NCBI GenBank assembly: GCA_944387545.1
Contig: CALXFE010000016.1
Coordinates: forward strand, 1 to 35,482
Source of the DNA: an uncultured Clostridia bacterium
GTDB taxonomy: Bacteria; Bacillota; Clostridia; TANB77; CAG-508
Direction of reading: 5' to 3'
Length of the DNA stretch: 35,482 nt
The notes under the pieces: generated by a model
Databases searched by the model: none
What the model was told of the DNA's origin: nothing
What the model saw: only the letters and a program-made list of their open reading frames with translations
Shown: positions 22,849 through 32,037 of the stretch, piece after piece
Numbering within the stretch: position 1 is the stretch's first letter
How the letters are laid out: each line of letters starts with the position of its first letter
Made by a program: the position numbers and the translations under genes

Positions 22849-23562
22849 ATGAAAGTAAGATTATTAGGAACAGGATCCATATATTCAAAATATAATTGTG
22901 CAAGTGAGTTAATAGATGACAAAATATTAGTAGATGTAGGAAATGGTGTGCTAAAAGAATTAAGAAAAATAAATTATGATTTAACAAAGTTAAAAATGAT
23001 AATGATTACACATCTTCATGCAGACCATTATGCAGATTTACCTGCATTGCTAATAAATTTGGAAGTGGAAAAAAATTTAAAACCAATATATATTGTAGGA
23101 CCAAAAGGATTAAAAGAAAATTTAATAGGATTATGCAATATATATTATCATGATTATTTTGATAGGTTTTTTAAAGAAAAAATAAAATTCATGGAGATAT
23201 TACCTGAAACAAAGTCAATAGAAATATTTAATGATTATGATATAATGGTTCAAAAAGTAGATCATTACAATATAGAATGTTATGGATATATCATAAACAA
23301 TAAAGTAGGAATTACTGGAGATACGTGCCTATGTAAAGAAGTATTTAATATATTTGAAAATAGTGAGATTGTAATTACAGATATATCCATGATTAAAGGT
23401 ACAAAATATCACATGGGAATAGATGACATACAGACAATAAGAAAAACATATAAAAACAAAATAATAGCTACTCATTTAAGAGATGATACAAGAGAAGAAT
23501 TAAAGAAAAAATACTTAGAAGATGTCATCATAAAAGAAGATGGGGAAGAGATGATAATATAA
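22849..23562 (+). CDS. MBL-fold hydrolase, RNase Z-like
   Basis: A 237-residue metallo-beta-lactamase-fold protein. The metal motif is HLHADH (His55, His57, Asp59, His60), with later ligands in VGITGDTCLC and ATHLRDD. The N-terminus MKVRLLGTGS is typical of the RNase Z/ElaC and related phosphodiesterase group, but the exosite arm of tRNase Z is not evident. It should be a cytosolic zinc hydrolase on a phosphodiester or similar substrate. It starts 13 bases after the fusion gene, with CAGGAG as ribosome-binding site, and is followed 16 bases later by a small ORF. Confidence 0.85.
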   Translation: MKVRLLGTGSIYSKYNCASELIDDKILVDVGNGVLKELRKINYDLTKLKMIMITHLHADHYADLPALLINLEVEKNLKPIYIVGPKGLKENLIGLCNIYYHDYFDRFFKEKIKFMEILPETKSIEIFNDYDIMVQKVDHYNIECYGYIINNKVGITGDTCLCKEVFNIFENSEIVITDISMIKGTKYHMGIDDIQTIRKTYKNKIIATHLRDDTREELKKKYLEDVIIKEDGEEMII

Positions 23563-23578
23563 TTATAGAGGTGTGAAC

Positions 23579-23668
23579 ATGCATTTAGAAGATATTAAAG
23601 TTATTAATTTATTAGATGATATAGAATATTTAGAAGATTTTTTAGTAAGAAAAAAATATATAAACTAG
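23579..23668 (+). CDS. 29-residue small protein or truncated gene
   Basis: ATG 23579 is preceded by AGAGGTGTGAAC and ends at TAG 23666-23668, 9 bases before the metallophosphoesterase gene, so it fits the operon perfectly. The peptide is acidic then basic (starts MHLEDIKVINLLDDIEY, ends VRKKYIN), with no signal peptide or Cys. The pattern of its first residues is reminiscent of the beginning of some GNAT acetyltransferases, so it may be the surviving 5' end of a gene cut down by deletion. A real small protein is the alternative. Confidence 0.5.
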   Translation: MHLEDIKVINLLDDIEYLEDFLVRKKYIN

Positions 23669-23677
23669 GAGAAGAAA

Positions 23678-24658
23678 ATGAGTAATTTAGATAACAATTT
23701 ATATTCCAAAATTTCTTTAAAATTTAATCAAGAGGGTAAATTTAAAATATTAATGTTGTCAGATATACAAGAAACTCTGGACTATGACAAAAGAACATTA
23801 GAAGGTATAAATAAAATAATAGAACACACAAATCCTAATTTAGTAGTATTAGGAGGAGATAATTGCGATGGAACTATCATAAAAACAGAAAAGGAACTAA
23901 AGGCATATCTAGATATTTTCTCTGAACCTATGGAAAAAAGAAAGATTCCATGGATACATGTTTTTGGAAATCATGACCATGATGTAACAATTGATGATAT
24001 TTATATGACAAAAATTTATGAAGGTTATAAATACTGTATTTCCAAACATACAGAAGATATCTATGGTACCACAAATTATGTTTTACCAATTAAATATTCT
24101 AATAAAGATGAAATAGCATTTAATATTTGGGCATTAGATACAAATAACCAGATAAAAGATACCGTCATAAAAATAGATAAAAATATGGATATGTTAAAAA
24201 AGCCATCAATCTCAGGTGAATGGGATATATTGCATTTTGACCAATTAATGTGGTATTGGAATAGTTCTAAAGAAATAGAAGAATATTGTAATAGGAAAAT
24301 TAATGGAATATTATTTATGCATATAGCACCATGGGAATTTCAATATATTGTAAATAATCCTGAATACACAAATGGAAAAGGCAGTATGAAAGAAATTATG
24401 AAAATAGGTATGTTTAATTCTGGTATATTTTCAACGATATTACAAAGAAAAGATATTAAATGTATTGGTTGTGGACACAGTCACAATGATTGTTTTGATG
24501 GGGAATTTTGTGGCATAAAAATGTGTTTAGATGCATGTGCTGGATATAGTCCATACGGTACAGATGAATTAAGAGGCGGAAGAATTTTTGAGATTAATGA
24601 AAATAATACAAATCATATAAATACGTATATGGTACATTATAAAGATTTAATCAATTGA
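23678..24658 (+). CDS. Calcineurin-like metallophosphoesterase
   Basis: A 326-residue cytosolic metallophosphoesterase. Metal-binding motifs: LMLSDIQ (Asp29; Gln31 where His is usual), GGDN (Asp61, Asn62), GNHDHD (Asn98, His99, Asp100), FMHIAP, and CGHSHND near residue 271. The C-terminal half is Cys-rich (IKCIGCGHSH, FCGIKMCLDACAGYSPYG), a feature of the Dcr2-like branch that I cannot tie to a function. It is expected to cleave phosphomonoesters or diesters. AGGAGAAG precedes ATG 23678. The next gene is 130 bases away, the largest gap in the array, and that gap contains only a possible 8-codon ORF and no terminator. Confidence 0.88.
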   Translation: MSNLDNNLYSKISLKFNQEGKFKILMLSDIQETLDYDKRTLEGINKIIEHTNPNLVVLGGDNCDGTIIKTEKELKAYLDIFSEPMEKRKIPWIHVFGNHDHDVTIDDIYMTKIYEGYKYCISKHTEDIYGTTNYVLPIKYSNKDEIAFNIWALDTNNQIKDTVIKIDKNMDMLKKPSISGEWDILHFDQLMWYWNSSKEIEEYCNRKINGILFMHIAPWEFQYIVNNPEYTNGKGSMKEIMKIGMFNSGIFSTILQRKDIKCIGCGHSHNDCFDGEFCGIKMCLDACAGYSPYGTDELRGGRIFEINENNTNHINTYMVHYKDLIN

Positions 24659-24788
24659 TAAGAAAAAAGTAAAAAATTTTAACAGATGTACGATAGAAAA
24701 TAAATAAACTAATGGGCGAAGGAGAATTTTAAAATTGAGCCAAACAAAATTAAGAATATAAATAATAGGAAAATGGAGAATTAGAATA

Positions 24789-25229
24789 ATGGAAGAGTTA
24801 AATATTAAATTAGAAAAAGAAAACAATGATTATTTTAGAGAGTGGATTATAGAAGAATGGAAACATCATAATACAGTAGATTCTATCTATCAGTTACGAA
24901 TCATTAAACCTGAAGAACTAACTTTTGAAGATAATGAAGAATACTATAAAATTATATATAAAAACAAAATGGTTGGATTTATAGGTATACAAAATTATCC
25001 TAAAGAAATCTTTATATATAGATTGTTTTTAGATGAAAAATACAGAAATAAAGGAATCGGAACAGTGGTATTAAATCAAATGATTGATATGGCAAAAAAA
25101 CAAGATAAAGATATAACATTAGATGTATCAGAAGAAAATAAAGCAAGAGATTTATATGAACGAATGGGATTCAAGACACAATGTCGAAAAATGGTATTAA
25201 AAATAAATGATAATATATATGAAAATTAG
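24789..25229 (+). CDS. GNAT-family N-acetyltransferase
   Basis: A 146-residue GNAT protein. Motif A reads FLDEKYRNKGIGTVVLNQMIDMA (R-x-x-G-x-G), followed by DITLDVSEENKARDLYERMGF, the usual motif B. The N-terminal part, with DYFREWIIEEWKHHNTV, is typical of acetyltransferases that modify small molecules such as aminoglycosides (AAC(6')-like), but the acceptor is unknown. GGAGAATTAGAATA precedes ATG 24789. It lies 12 bases upstream of the first serine hydrolase gene. Expected to be cytosolic. Confidence 0.86.
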   Translation: MEELNIKLEKENNDYFREWIIEEWKHHNTVDSIYQLRIIKPEELTFEDNEEYYKIIYKNKMVGFIGIQNYPKEIFIYRLFLDEKYRNKGIGTVVLNQMIDMAKKQDKDITLDVSEENKARDLYERMGFKTQCRKMVLKINDNIYEN

Positions 25230-25241
25230 GAGAAACAAAAA

Positions 25242-26033
25242 ATGGAAAATTTAAAAATAGAAATTGATAAATTACTAGAAAACATTGAAGATAGTCTATC
25301 AATTTTAATTCAAGATATGAAAAATAATAAAATTATATATTCAAGGAATGAGAATGAAAAGATAATTTCAGCTTCAACAATTAAAATTCAAATTATGCTA
25401 GCAGTTTTAGAACAAGTTAAACAAAATAATATAAGATTAACTGATAAAATATTTGTAAAAAAAGATGATATATTGAAAGGAGCAGAAGCTTTTGAACAAG
25501 GAGAAGGGAATTTTTCAATAAAAGAGTTAATAAATTGGATGATTATAAAATCAGACAATACTGCTACAAATGTCTTAATAAATAAATTTGGCTTTGAATT
25601 GATTAATGCGTATATTAATCAAGAATTAAAATTAGAGAAAACTAAATTAAACAGATTAATGCAAGATAGTATTGCAAGAGAAAATGGAAGAGAAAATTAT
25701 ATATCTCAAAATGACATGCTGACCACTTTTAAAATGCTGTATAACCATGAAATACTTAATGATAATTTATGTGATTTAGCAATACACATATTAGAAAAAC
25801 AACGATCTCAAAATCAAATTATGAGATATATTTATGATGATGTGAAATTTGCACATAAAACGGGTGTATTAGATTATTTAAATCATGATGTTGGTGTGAT
25901 GAACATTAATAACCAAACGATTTATATAGGAATATCAGTATATAATTGTAAGCAAAAAGATGGAAATAAACAAATTGTAGGAAAGATAGGTAAGTTAGTT
26001 TATAGTAAATACAAATATAAAGAAGAAAATTAA
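25242..26033 (+). CDS. Class A beta-lactamase-like serine hydrolase without signal peptide
   Basis: A 263-residue penicilloyl-serine-transferase-fold protein (Beta-lactamase2-type). The active-site motifs are in order: Ser45-Thr-Ile-Lys48 (SxxK), Ser104-Asp-Asn106 (SDN) and Lys206-Thr-Gly208 (KTG). The omega-loop region reads RLMQDSIARENGRENYIS; I do not find the class A E-x-x-L-N motif, and the Glu I expect in the FEA triplet of related proteins is replaced. The protein starts MENLKIEIDKLLENIE, with no signal peptide, so it should be cytosolic. True beta-lactamases of Gram-positives are secreted or lipid-anchored, so the substrate is probably not a periplasmic-type beta-lactam; an intracellular ester or amide is a better guess. 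It is followed by a heterodimeric ABC exporter. Confidence 0.85.
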   Translation: MENLKIEIDKLLENIEDSLSILIQDMKNNKIIYSRNENEKIISASTIKIQIMLAVLEQVKQNNIRLTDKIFVKKDDILKGAEAFEQGEGNFSIKELINWMIIKSDNTATNVLINKFGFELINAYINQELKLEKTKLNRLMQDSIARENGRENYISQNDMLTTFKMLYNHEILNDNLCDLAIHILEKQRSQNQIMRYIYDDVKFAHKTGVLDYLNHDVGVMNINNQTIYIGISVYNCKQKDGNKQIVGKIGKLVYSKYKYKEEN

Positions 26034-26045
26034 AGGGAGCTTCAA

Positions 26046-27797
26046 ATGAAAAAATATAACAAAATAATCACAAAAGAATTAAACCGAATACTGCCATATC
26101 ATTTACTTGCTGTTGTACTACATGGATTGGTAATTTATATAACTTTCAAAATTCCAGAAAGTATTGGAAAAATATTAGATATGCTAATGCAGGATAGTGT
26201 AAATAAAGAGCAAATCCTTCAAGAAGCATATTGGTTGATATTTTATTCTGCAATTATATTTATACCAAGAACAATATTTAGAACTTTATATTTTACAGTT
26301 TCAAGAAAAGCAGATACTTATTTGAGAAAAAAAGTAGTAAAACACTTGCAAAAAGTCAAACCAGAATATTTTGAAAAAGAAAATAAAGGTAACTTTTTAG
26401 CATATCTATCAAAAGAAATCTTGATGATTCGAAAAATATTAGGAAACTATTGGTGGTGTTTAGCTAAAATCATCATAGCACCTGTTATGGCAATTATATT
26501 AATTTGGGGACAATTTAACAAACTACTTGCTTTGTGGCTTATACCAATATTTCCAATATCAGTCATATTCATGTATTATAGTTATAAAAAATTAAAAGAA
26601 AAAGTAGAAGTGTCTAGAAAAACATATGTAGAATTATCAAAAAATATAGAACAAAATACAGATGGATTTTTATTAATTAAATCATATAATCAGCAAGAAA
26701 AACAAATAAGTAGTTTTAAAAATATAAATTCAAAAATGTATAAAGCAGATTATGAAATAGGTGTTGCTAAAAATCATATTAGTAGAATCATTAATATCTT
26801 GTATGGTTTATGTTTTATGGTTAGTTTTACAGTTGGAATTCAATATATCATACAAGGCACATTAACAGTTGGAGAATTAACAGCTTTTATAGGATATATT
26901 AGTTATGCTTTAACAGATTTTGTTGCAGGAATGCAAAAATTATTAGAGAGAATGCCATATTGGAAACAGTCATTAGATAGATTTAATTATTTCTTAAATT
27001 TAGATGAATATAAAAAAGATGGAGAAACTTTAGAAAAGATAGACACAATCGAAATCAAACATTTATCATATTGGTATAATAATACAGAAAAACCAGCATT
27101 AGATAATATCAATATGATGATTAATCGTGGAGATAAAATAGGAATTATCGGACAAGTAGGTAGCGGAAAAACAACCTTAATGAATATTATTTCAGGCTTT
27201 TATGAAATACCAAAAGGAATGGTATTAATAAATGGGGAAGATATAGGCGACTATAAAAGAGATGATTTATTTTCACAATTTAATTATGCATTACAACAAA
27301 ACATTATATTAGATGATACAATCAAAGCAAATGTAGATATTACAGAAAACTTAAAAGATAATGAATTTCAAAAAATTATAAAAAATGCAGAACTTGAAGA
27401 AGATATACAAAAGCTAGAAAATAAAGAAGAAACGCTAGTAGGAGAAAAAGGCGTAAAACTATCTGGAGGACAAAAACAAAGAGTATCTATTGCAAGAAAT
27501 TTGTCAAATGCAAGAGAAATCAATATTTTTGATGATACATTATCAGCATTAGACGCTAATACAGAAAAGAAAATCATGAATCATCTTTTAGAAGAGGTGG
27601 GAAACAAGACATTAATTGTTATATCAAACAAAATATCTAGTGTAGAAAAATTAGATAAAATCTACGTATTATTAGATGGTAAAATAGAGGATTGTGGGAC
27701 ACATGAAGAACTTTTAAAAAGAAATGAATTTTATAAAGAAATATATATGCTAGAAAAGAAGGAGGAAGAAGATGAAATCTATACTAAAGAAAAATAG
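26046..27797 (+). CDS. ABC exporter half-transporter (degenerate-site subunit)
   Basis: A 583-residue TMD-NBD half-transporter. Six membrane helices occupy about residues 15-310, then the ATPase domain. Walker A is GQVGSGKT (Gly369-Thr376), the signature is canonical LSGGQ (472-476), and Walker B is INIFDD, with Asp497 where the catalytic Glu should be. This matches the degenerate-site subunit of heterodimeric exporters such as TM287/288 and BmrC/BmrD. Its partner is the next gene, which overlaps it by 26 bases and carries the mirror-image substitutions. Such exporters pump hydrophobic drugs or peptides from the cytosol. GGGAGC precedes ATG 26046, 12 bases after the serine hydrolase. Confidence 0.93.
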   Translation: MKKYNKIITKELNRILPYHLLAVVLHGLVIYITFKIPESIGKILDMLMQDSVNKEQILQEAYWLIFYSAIIFIPRTIFRTLYFTVSRKADTYLRKKVVKHLQKVKPEYFEKENKGNFLAYLSKEILMIRKILGNYWWCLAKIIIAPVMAIILIWGQFNKLLALWLIPIFPISVIFMYYSYKKLKEKVEVSRKTYVELSKNIEQNTDGFLLIKSYNQQEKQISSFKNINSKMYKADYEIGVAKNHISRIINILYGLCFMVSFTVGIQYIIQGTLTVGELTAFIGYISYALTDFVAGMQKLLERMPYWKQSLDRFNYFLNLDEYKKDGETLEKIDTIEIKHLSYWYNNTEKPALDNINMMINRGDKIGIIGQVGSGKTTLMNIISGFYEIPKGMVLINGEDIGDYKRDDLFSQFNYALQQNIILDDTIKANVDITENLKDNEFQKIIKNAELEEDIQKLENKEETLVGEKGVKLSGGQKQRVSIARNLSNAREINIFDDTLSALDANTEKKIMNHLLEEVGNKTLIVISNKISSVEKLDKIYVLLDGKIEDCGTHEELLKRNEFYKEIYMLEKKEEEDEIYTKEK

Positions 27798-29409
27798 TAA
27801 AATACTTTTTTTAGTTGCATTTTTCTTAATTATAACAAATATATTAAGTGTTACACATCCTTTTGTATTAAAACAAATACTAGATATTGATTTGAATGAT
27901 AGCCATATTTCTATTATTTTAAGAAATATAGCAATCACATATATTGCAGTACATATTCTTCTTATCATAGCAAAAGATTTAAGAAATACAGTGATAAATA
28001 AAGCAATGTCAAAGATATTGAAAGACTTAAGAGAAAAACTATTTTGCCATGTGCTAAAATGGAATATGGAAACCTATCAAAAATATAATTCATCAGAAAT
28101 CTATACAAGATTAACAGCAGATATAGACAATGTATCGGCACTATTTTTAGGTACTTTGCAAGTGTTAGTAAATGATGTTTTATACATTGCATTAATGGTA
28201 ATATTTATGTTTTTGGCAGATGTTAAATTAGCAATTATTGGATGTGTTGCAATGATAATTACAGCAGTAGTTTCATATATATTTACACATCAAGTTGCAA
28301 AAGCCAATAGAGGAATTTTAAATAAAAGAGATAAAGAAAATAGACAATATTCAGAAATGTATAATAAAAATAAATTAACCTATTTATTTGGACTACAAAA
28401 AAATACAGCTAGAAAAATAAACAAAACATTAGATGAGGAATTAGCTTACAGAAAGAGATTTATTTTTGTAGAAAGTTTTACATATCCATTATCAACAACT
28501 ATACAGTCATTAGCAATTTATTTTATATTACAGTATACTTTAAATATAGATACTTTCATATCATTAGGAAGTATATACTTGGTTATAAACTATATCAAAG
28601 ATTGTAGAGAACCTTTAACTGAAATATTTGAACAATTAGAAGAAATACAGTCATCATTTATGTCCTTAAAAAGAATTAATGTCTTGCTAAAAGAAAATGG
28701 AGTAGAAGATATAGAAAAAGGTGAATTAGATGAAGATTTAAAAGGTGATATAGAATTTGAAAATGTTTATATGCAATATGGAGATAATAAAGTTTTAAAT
28801 GACATTTCCTTTATTATAAAAGAAGGAAACAAAGTAACTATAGCAGGAAAAACAGGCGTAGGTAAGACCACAATGATGAATATTTTAATGAGGCTATATC
28901 CATTCCAAAAGGGAAGAATTTTAATTGGAGGAAAAGATATAACAAAAATTAGGATAAAAGATATTAGAAAAAATATCTCATACATATCACAAACGCCATA
29001 TATCCTAGAAGATACATTAAAAAATAATATTGTTCTAGGAGATGAAAATATTACAGATGAACAAATAAAGACAGTAGCTAAGGAAATAGGTTTTGAAAAT
29101 ACGTTGAGCAAATTTAAAGATGGATTAGATGAAAAGATATCTAAAACGAAATTATCTTATGGTCAGTTACAAATGATTGCATTTTTAAGAGCAATTCTGC
29201 ACAAAGCCAATATTTATATCTTTGATGAACCAACTTCAAATATAGACCTAAAAACAGAGGATAGAATACAAAAATTAATTGATAGAATTGCAAAGGAAAG
29301 TACAGTCATTATCATTGCTCATAGAAAGTCTACAATCGAAAGCTCTGACAAGATTATTTACTTAAAAGATGGTAAAGTCGATATGATTAAAAATAAATTT
29401 GCAATTTAA
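27772..29409 (+). CDS. ABC exporter half-transporter (catalytic-site subunit)
   Basis: A 545-residue TMD-NBD half-transporter. The membrane domain spans about residues 10-300. Walker A is GKTGVGKT (Gly359-Thr366); the signature is non-canonical LSYGQ (461-465); Walker B is YIFDEP with catalytic Glu486 intact. Together with the preceding subunit this gives one complete and one degenerate ATP site, as known in heterodimeric bacterial exporters. AAGGAGG (27759-27765) lies inside the upstream gene, and the start overlaps its end by 26 bases, ensuring paired synthesis. The next gene, an MFS transporter, is 35 bases downstream. Confidence 0.93.
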   Translation: MKSILKKNSKILFLVAFFLIITNILSVTHPFVLKQILDIDLNDSHISIILRNIAITYIAVHILLIIAKDLRNTVINKAMSKILKDLREKLFCHVLKWNMETYQKYNSSEIYTRLTADIDNVSALFLGTLQVLVNDVLYIALMVIFMFLADVKLAIIGCVAMIITAVVSYIFTHQVAKANRGILNKRDKENRQYSEMYNKNKLTYLFGLQKNTARKINKTLDEELAYRKRFIFVESFTYPLSTTIQSLAIYFILQYTLNIDTFISLGSIYLVINYIKDCREPLTEIFEQLEEIQSSFMSLKRINVLLKENGVEDIEKGELDEDLKGDIEFENVYMQYGDNKVLNDISFIIKEGNKVTIAGKTGVGKTTMMNILMRLYPFQKGRILIGGKDITKIRIKDIRKNISYISQTPYILEDTLKNNIVLGDENITDEQIKTVAKEIGFENTLSKFKDGLDEKISKTKLSYGQLQMIAFLRAILHKANIYIFDEPTSNIDLKTEDRIQKLIDRIAKESTVIIIAHRKSTIESSDKIIYLKDGKVDMIKNKFAI

Positions 29410-29444
29410 AATCACAATATATTAAAGCCAGAATAGGAGAAAAA

Positions 29445-30674
29445 ATGAATTACAAAAGGGAATATAAAAAGTATTTAACAGCATCTGTATTAGATACAGC
29501 AAATAATAAAATCGCAAGTTCATCATTCATTTCAGCATTTGCGGTTTACTTAGGATTATCAGATTTAGCAATAGGAATATATGCAGTATTAGATACTATA
29601 ACGAATATTGTTCAAATTTTTGCAGCAACATTTTTTGGAAAATTTGGACAATCTAAAAAAGTTGTATTAACAAATTATGCTATATATAGAATCGCATCTG
29701 TATGTTTCGCATTTATTCCATTTATTTCTGAGGATATAAGTATCAGAACAATTTTCTTTTTTATATTTGCATCCATTTATGCTGTAACAGGAGAATTAGG
29801 ATATGTTACATTTGTAAATTGGAGAATGACATTACTAAAAAAAGAAGATAGAATAAATTTTGCAGCAATTCGAAACGTATTGAGGAACACAGTAGTTGTA
29901 GCTTTTAGTTTAACAATGGGAATAGTTCTTGACAAATGTACAGAATCAGGTTATGAATTATATGGCTTTTTGGCTTTATTTTTTGTAGTATTTGTTATAG
30001 CTTTTATAGATATAACAATAAAAATAAATACATATAAACCAGAAATCGAAAGGAAACCAGCAAAAGTAGTAGATACAATAAAAATGCCAGCACAAGATAA
30101 AAGTTTTAGAAAAGTTCTTATGGTTTGTGGAATAAATAGATTTGCCTATGGAATAGGAACAATGTATTTAAATGTATTTGTTTTAAGATATCTAAACATA
30201 AGTTATTTGTATTATAGTATTTTAAATATTGTTATAAATCTGGCAAGTGCAATTTTTAGCAATTTCTGGAAACATAGAGCAAAAAATAGAGAATGGAAAA
30301 AAGTAATTTTACCAATGTGTATGGTATCAATCATAGCATTTGGAATATTATTATATTTTGAAAATACAATACTAGTTTATGTATTGCCAATTGTTTATAT
30401 ATTAATAGGTATCTATGATAGTGCTTATGATATATATGATCATACAGCTATATATGAAAGTGCAAAAGAAAATTACCAAACATCCTATGTGACATTTGAA
30501 AGATTTATTGAAGGTATTGTTACAGCCGTTTTACCAATACTTTCATATACAATATTTAAGGAAAGCTCAAATGCAATAAAAATAACATTTGGATTAGCAA
30601 TTGTTGCATATATAGTTTTGTTTGTATATTTTAAAAGCAGTGATAAAAAACAAGAATTAAATAATCATAAATGA
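29445..30674 (+). CDS. MFS transporter
   Basis: A 409-residue major facilitator superfamily protein with about 12 hydrophobic helices. The first helix region carries LGLSDLAIGIYAVLDTI and an FFGKFGQSKKVVL loop resembling MFS motif A. The central loop (about residues 190-215, KPEIERKPAKVVD) divides the two six-helix halves. Ends in a charged tail (SSDKKQELNNHK). It most resembles drug-efflux-type MFS proteins; the substrate is not predictable. AGGAGAAAAA precedes ATG 29445. It belongs to the array by its 35-base gap to the ABC exporter; the next gene is 82 bases away. Confidence 0.86.
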   Translation: MNYKREYKKYLTASVLDTANNKIASSSFISAFAVYLGLSDLAIGIYAVLDTITNIVQIFAATFFGKFGQSKKVVLTNYAIYRIASVCFAFIPFISEDISIRTIFFFIFASIYAVTGELGYVTFVNWRMTLLKKEDRINFAAIRNVLRNTVVVAFSLTMGIVLDKCTESGYELYGFLALFFVVFVIAFIDITIKINTYKPEIERKPAKVVDTIKMPAQDKSFRKVLMVCGINRFAYGIGTMYLNVFVLRYLNISYLYYSILNIVINLASAIFSNFWKHRAKNREWKKVILPMCMVSIIAFGILLYFENTILVYVLPIVYILIGIYDSAYDIYDHTAIYESAKENYQTSYVTFERFIEGIVTAVLPILSYTIFKESSNAIKITFGLAIVAYIVLFVYFKSSDKKQELNNHK

Positions 30675-30756
30675 AATAATTACTTAAACTTAAAAAATTC
30701 AAGACAAAGATCAAAAACTTAAATAGAATATAAAAAATAAGAAATGGAATGAGAAA

Positions 30757-31947
30757 ATGAATAGATTATTAAGAATAAGTTTTGATACATTACTAACCTC
30801 ATTAACACCAATAATCGGATGGTTTTTATTAGGGATACTAGTGGACAAAAATTTAATCAATATATTTTCACTTATTTATCCAATACAATTTATAATAAGT
30901 ACGATAAAAAGTGTTTTTGGAACAGGTGCAAATGTTAGTAGTATAAGAGACAATAATAAAAATAGCGTATATTCTGGAATACTAATTGGAAGTATTATTG
31001 GTGCAATTATTTTAGGAATTATTGTGGTAAATATAGATAAATACATATCATTTATGAATATGGATATAGATACTTATAAAATATTTGGAGCATATGGTAT
31101 TATTCAAATGTTTTTGCAGTTGTTACTAAATTTATCACTTTGCAAATTATATTTTGAAGATGAAAATAAAAGAGCTAATAAATATAGTTTTTTATTTAAT
31201 ATAATAAACTTTTGTACCCTTGTATTATTAAGTATCATAACAAAAGAACAGATAATAATAGTAAGTATTACAACAATTGTTTCTTCTATATTTGTTGCAA
31301 TTATGCTATTTAGATTAGTAAAAAGAACAAAAATACAAATTAATATATTAAATTGTATAAAATATGATGCAGTAGAGTTGTTTCACCAAATAAGTATGTT
31401 TATTATATTCTTATTTGGATTTAAAACAGCATTTAATTTTGGAGAAAAATATATTTTAGCAATATCATTTTCAGATTTAATAACAGATACGCAATGGGAT
31501 GCAGCTTATTCCATAAAAATATTGGCACAAATTGATATTACTAAAAAAGTATTTTCTTATAAAGAGCATTTAAAAAATAGTAAAAAATTAATATATATAC
31601 TAATCACATCAGTTGTTGTGATGGGAGCTATACTATATCCGTTCTATCATCCAGATATTATTATAACTTTAATTATGACAGGAATCGGATTAATTTGTAT
31701 ATATATGTATCCATTTTATATAACGAAAATGACATTTTTACAAATGGAATTTTCAGCAATAAAAGCAACAATCAGTAAACAGACAGCAAACGTATTAAGA
31801 ATAATATGTTCATTTTTACCAACACCTTTTTGTACTACAATTGGACTAATGCTTTCCGCTACATATCAATTATTATCGACAAATTATTATATAACTAAAA
31901 ATAAATTGAATATGGAAATGAAAGAGGAAAGAAAGCTAGAAAGCTAA
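30757..31947 (+). CDS. MATE-like multidrug/toxin exporter
   Basis: A 396-residue polytopic membrane protein with about 12 helices, most like the MATE/MOP superfamily: an early FDTLLTSLTPIIGWFLLGILVD helix, IKSVFGTGANVSSI (the MATE-type conserved turn), and a second half beginning near residue 205. It is shorter than typical MATE proteins (about 440-460) and diverged, so the assignment is moderate. Transport would use a cation gradient to export a substrate from the cytosol. TGGAATGAGAAA before ATG 30757 is a weak ribosome-binding site. A hairpin without a T-tract (31977-32004) follows the stop. Confidence 0.7.
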   Translation: MNRLLRISFDTLLTSLTPIIGWFLLGILVDKNLINIFSLIYPIQFIISTIKSVFGTGANVSSIRDNNKNSVYSGILIGSIIGAIILGIIVVNIDKYISFMNMDIDTYKIFGAYGIIQMFLQLLLNLSLCKLYFEDENKRANKYSFLFNIINFCTLVLLSIITKEQIIIVSITTIVSSIFVAIMLFRLVKRTKIQINILNCIKYDAVELFHQISMFIIFLFGFKTAFNFGEKYILAISFSDLITDTQWDAAYSIKILAQIDITKKVFSYKEHLKNSKKLIYILITSVVVMGAILYPFYHPDIIITLIMTGIGLICIYMYPFYITKMTFLQMEFSAIKATISKQTANVLRIICSFLPTPFCTTIGLMLSATYQLLSTNYYITKNKLNMEMKEERKLES

Positions 31948-31976
31948 ATTGTAAATAATGAACCGTTATGATAGAA

Positions 31977-32004
31977 TGAAAATGCTTATTTAAAAGCATT
32001 TTCA
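31977..32004 (+). terminator. Hairpin within the array (weak terminator or processing site)
   Basis: Stem TGAAAATGCTT (31977-31987) / AAGCATTTTCA (31994-32004), 6-base loop. No T-tract follows, so it may only tune or stabilise the transcript. It is the only strong hairpin I noticed between genes of the array. Confidence 0.45.
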
Positions 32005-32037
32005 TATGCAAACAATAAAATAGAAAGAAGGGTAATC

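Noticed and set aside
24735..24761. Eight-codon ORF (TTG start) with AAGGAG upstream in the gap before the GNAT gene
   Set aside because: Too short, non-ATG start and no other support; possibly remains of a deleted gene, but not callable.
25242..26033. Secreted beta-lactamase conferring beta-lactam resistance
   Set aside because: No signal peptide or lipobox and no class A Glu motif; the fold is right but the usual function is not supported.
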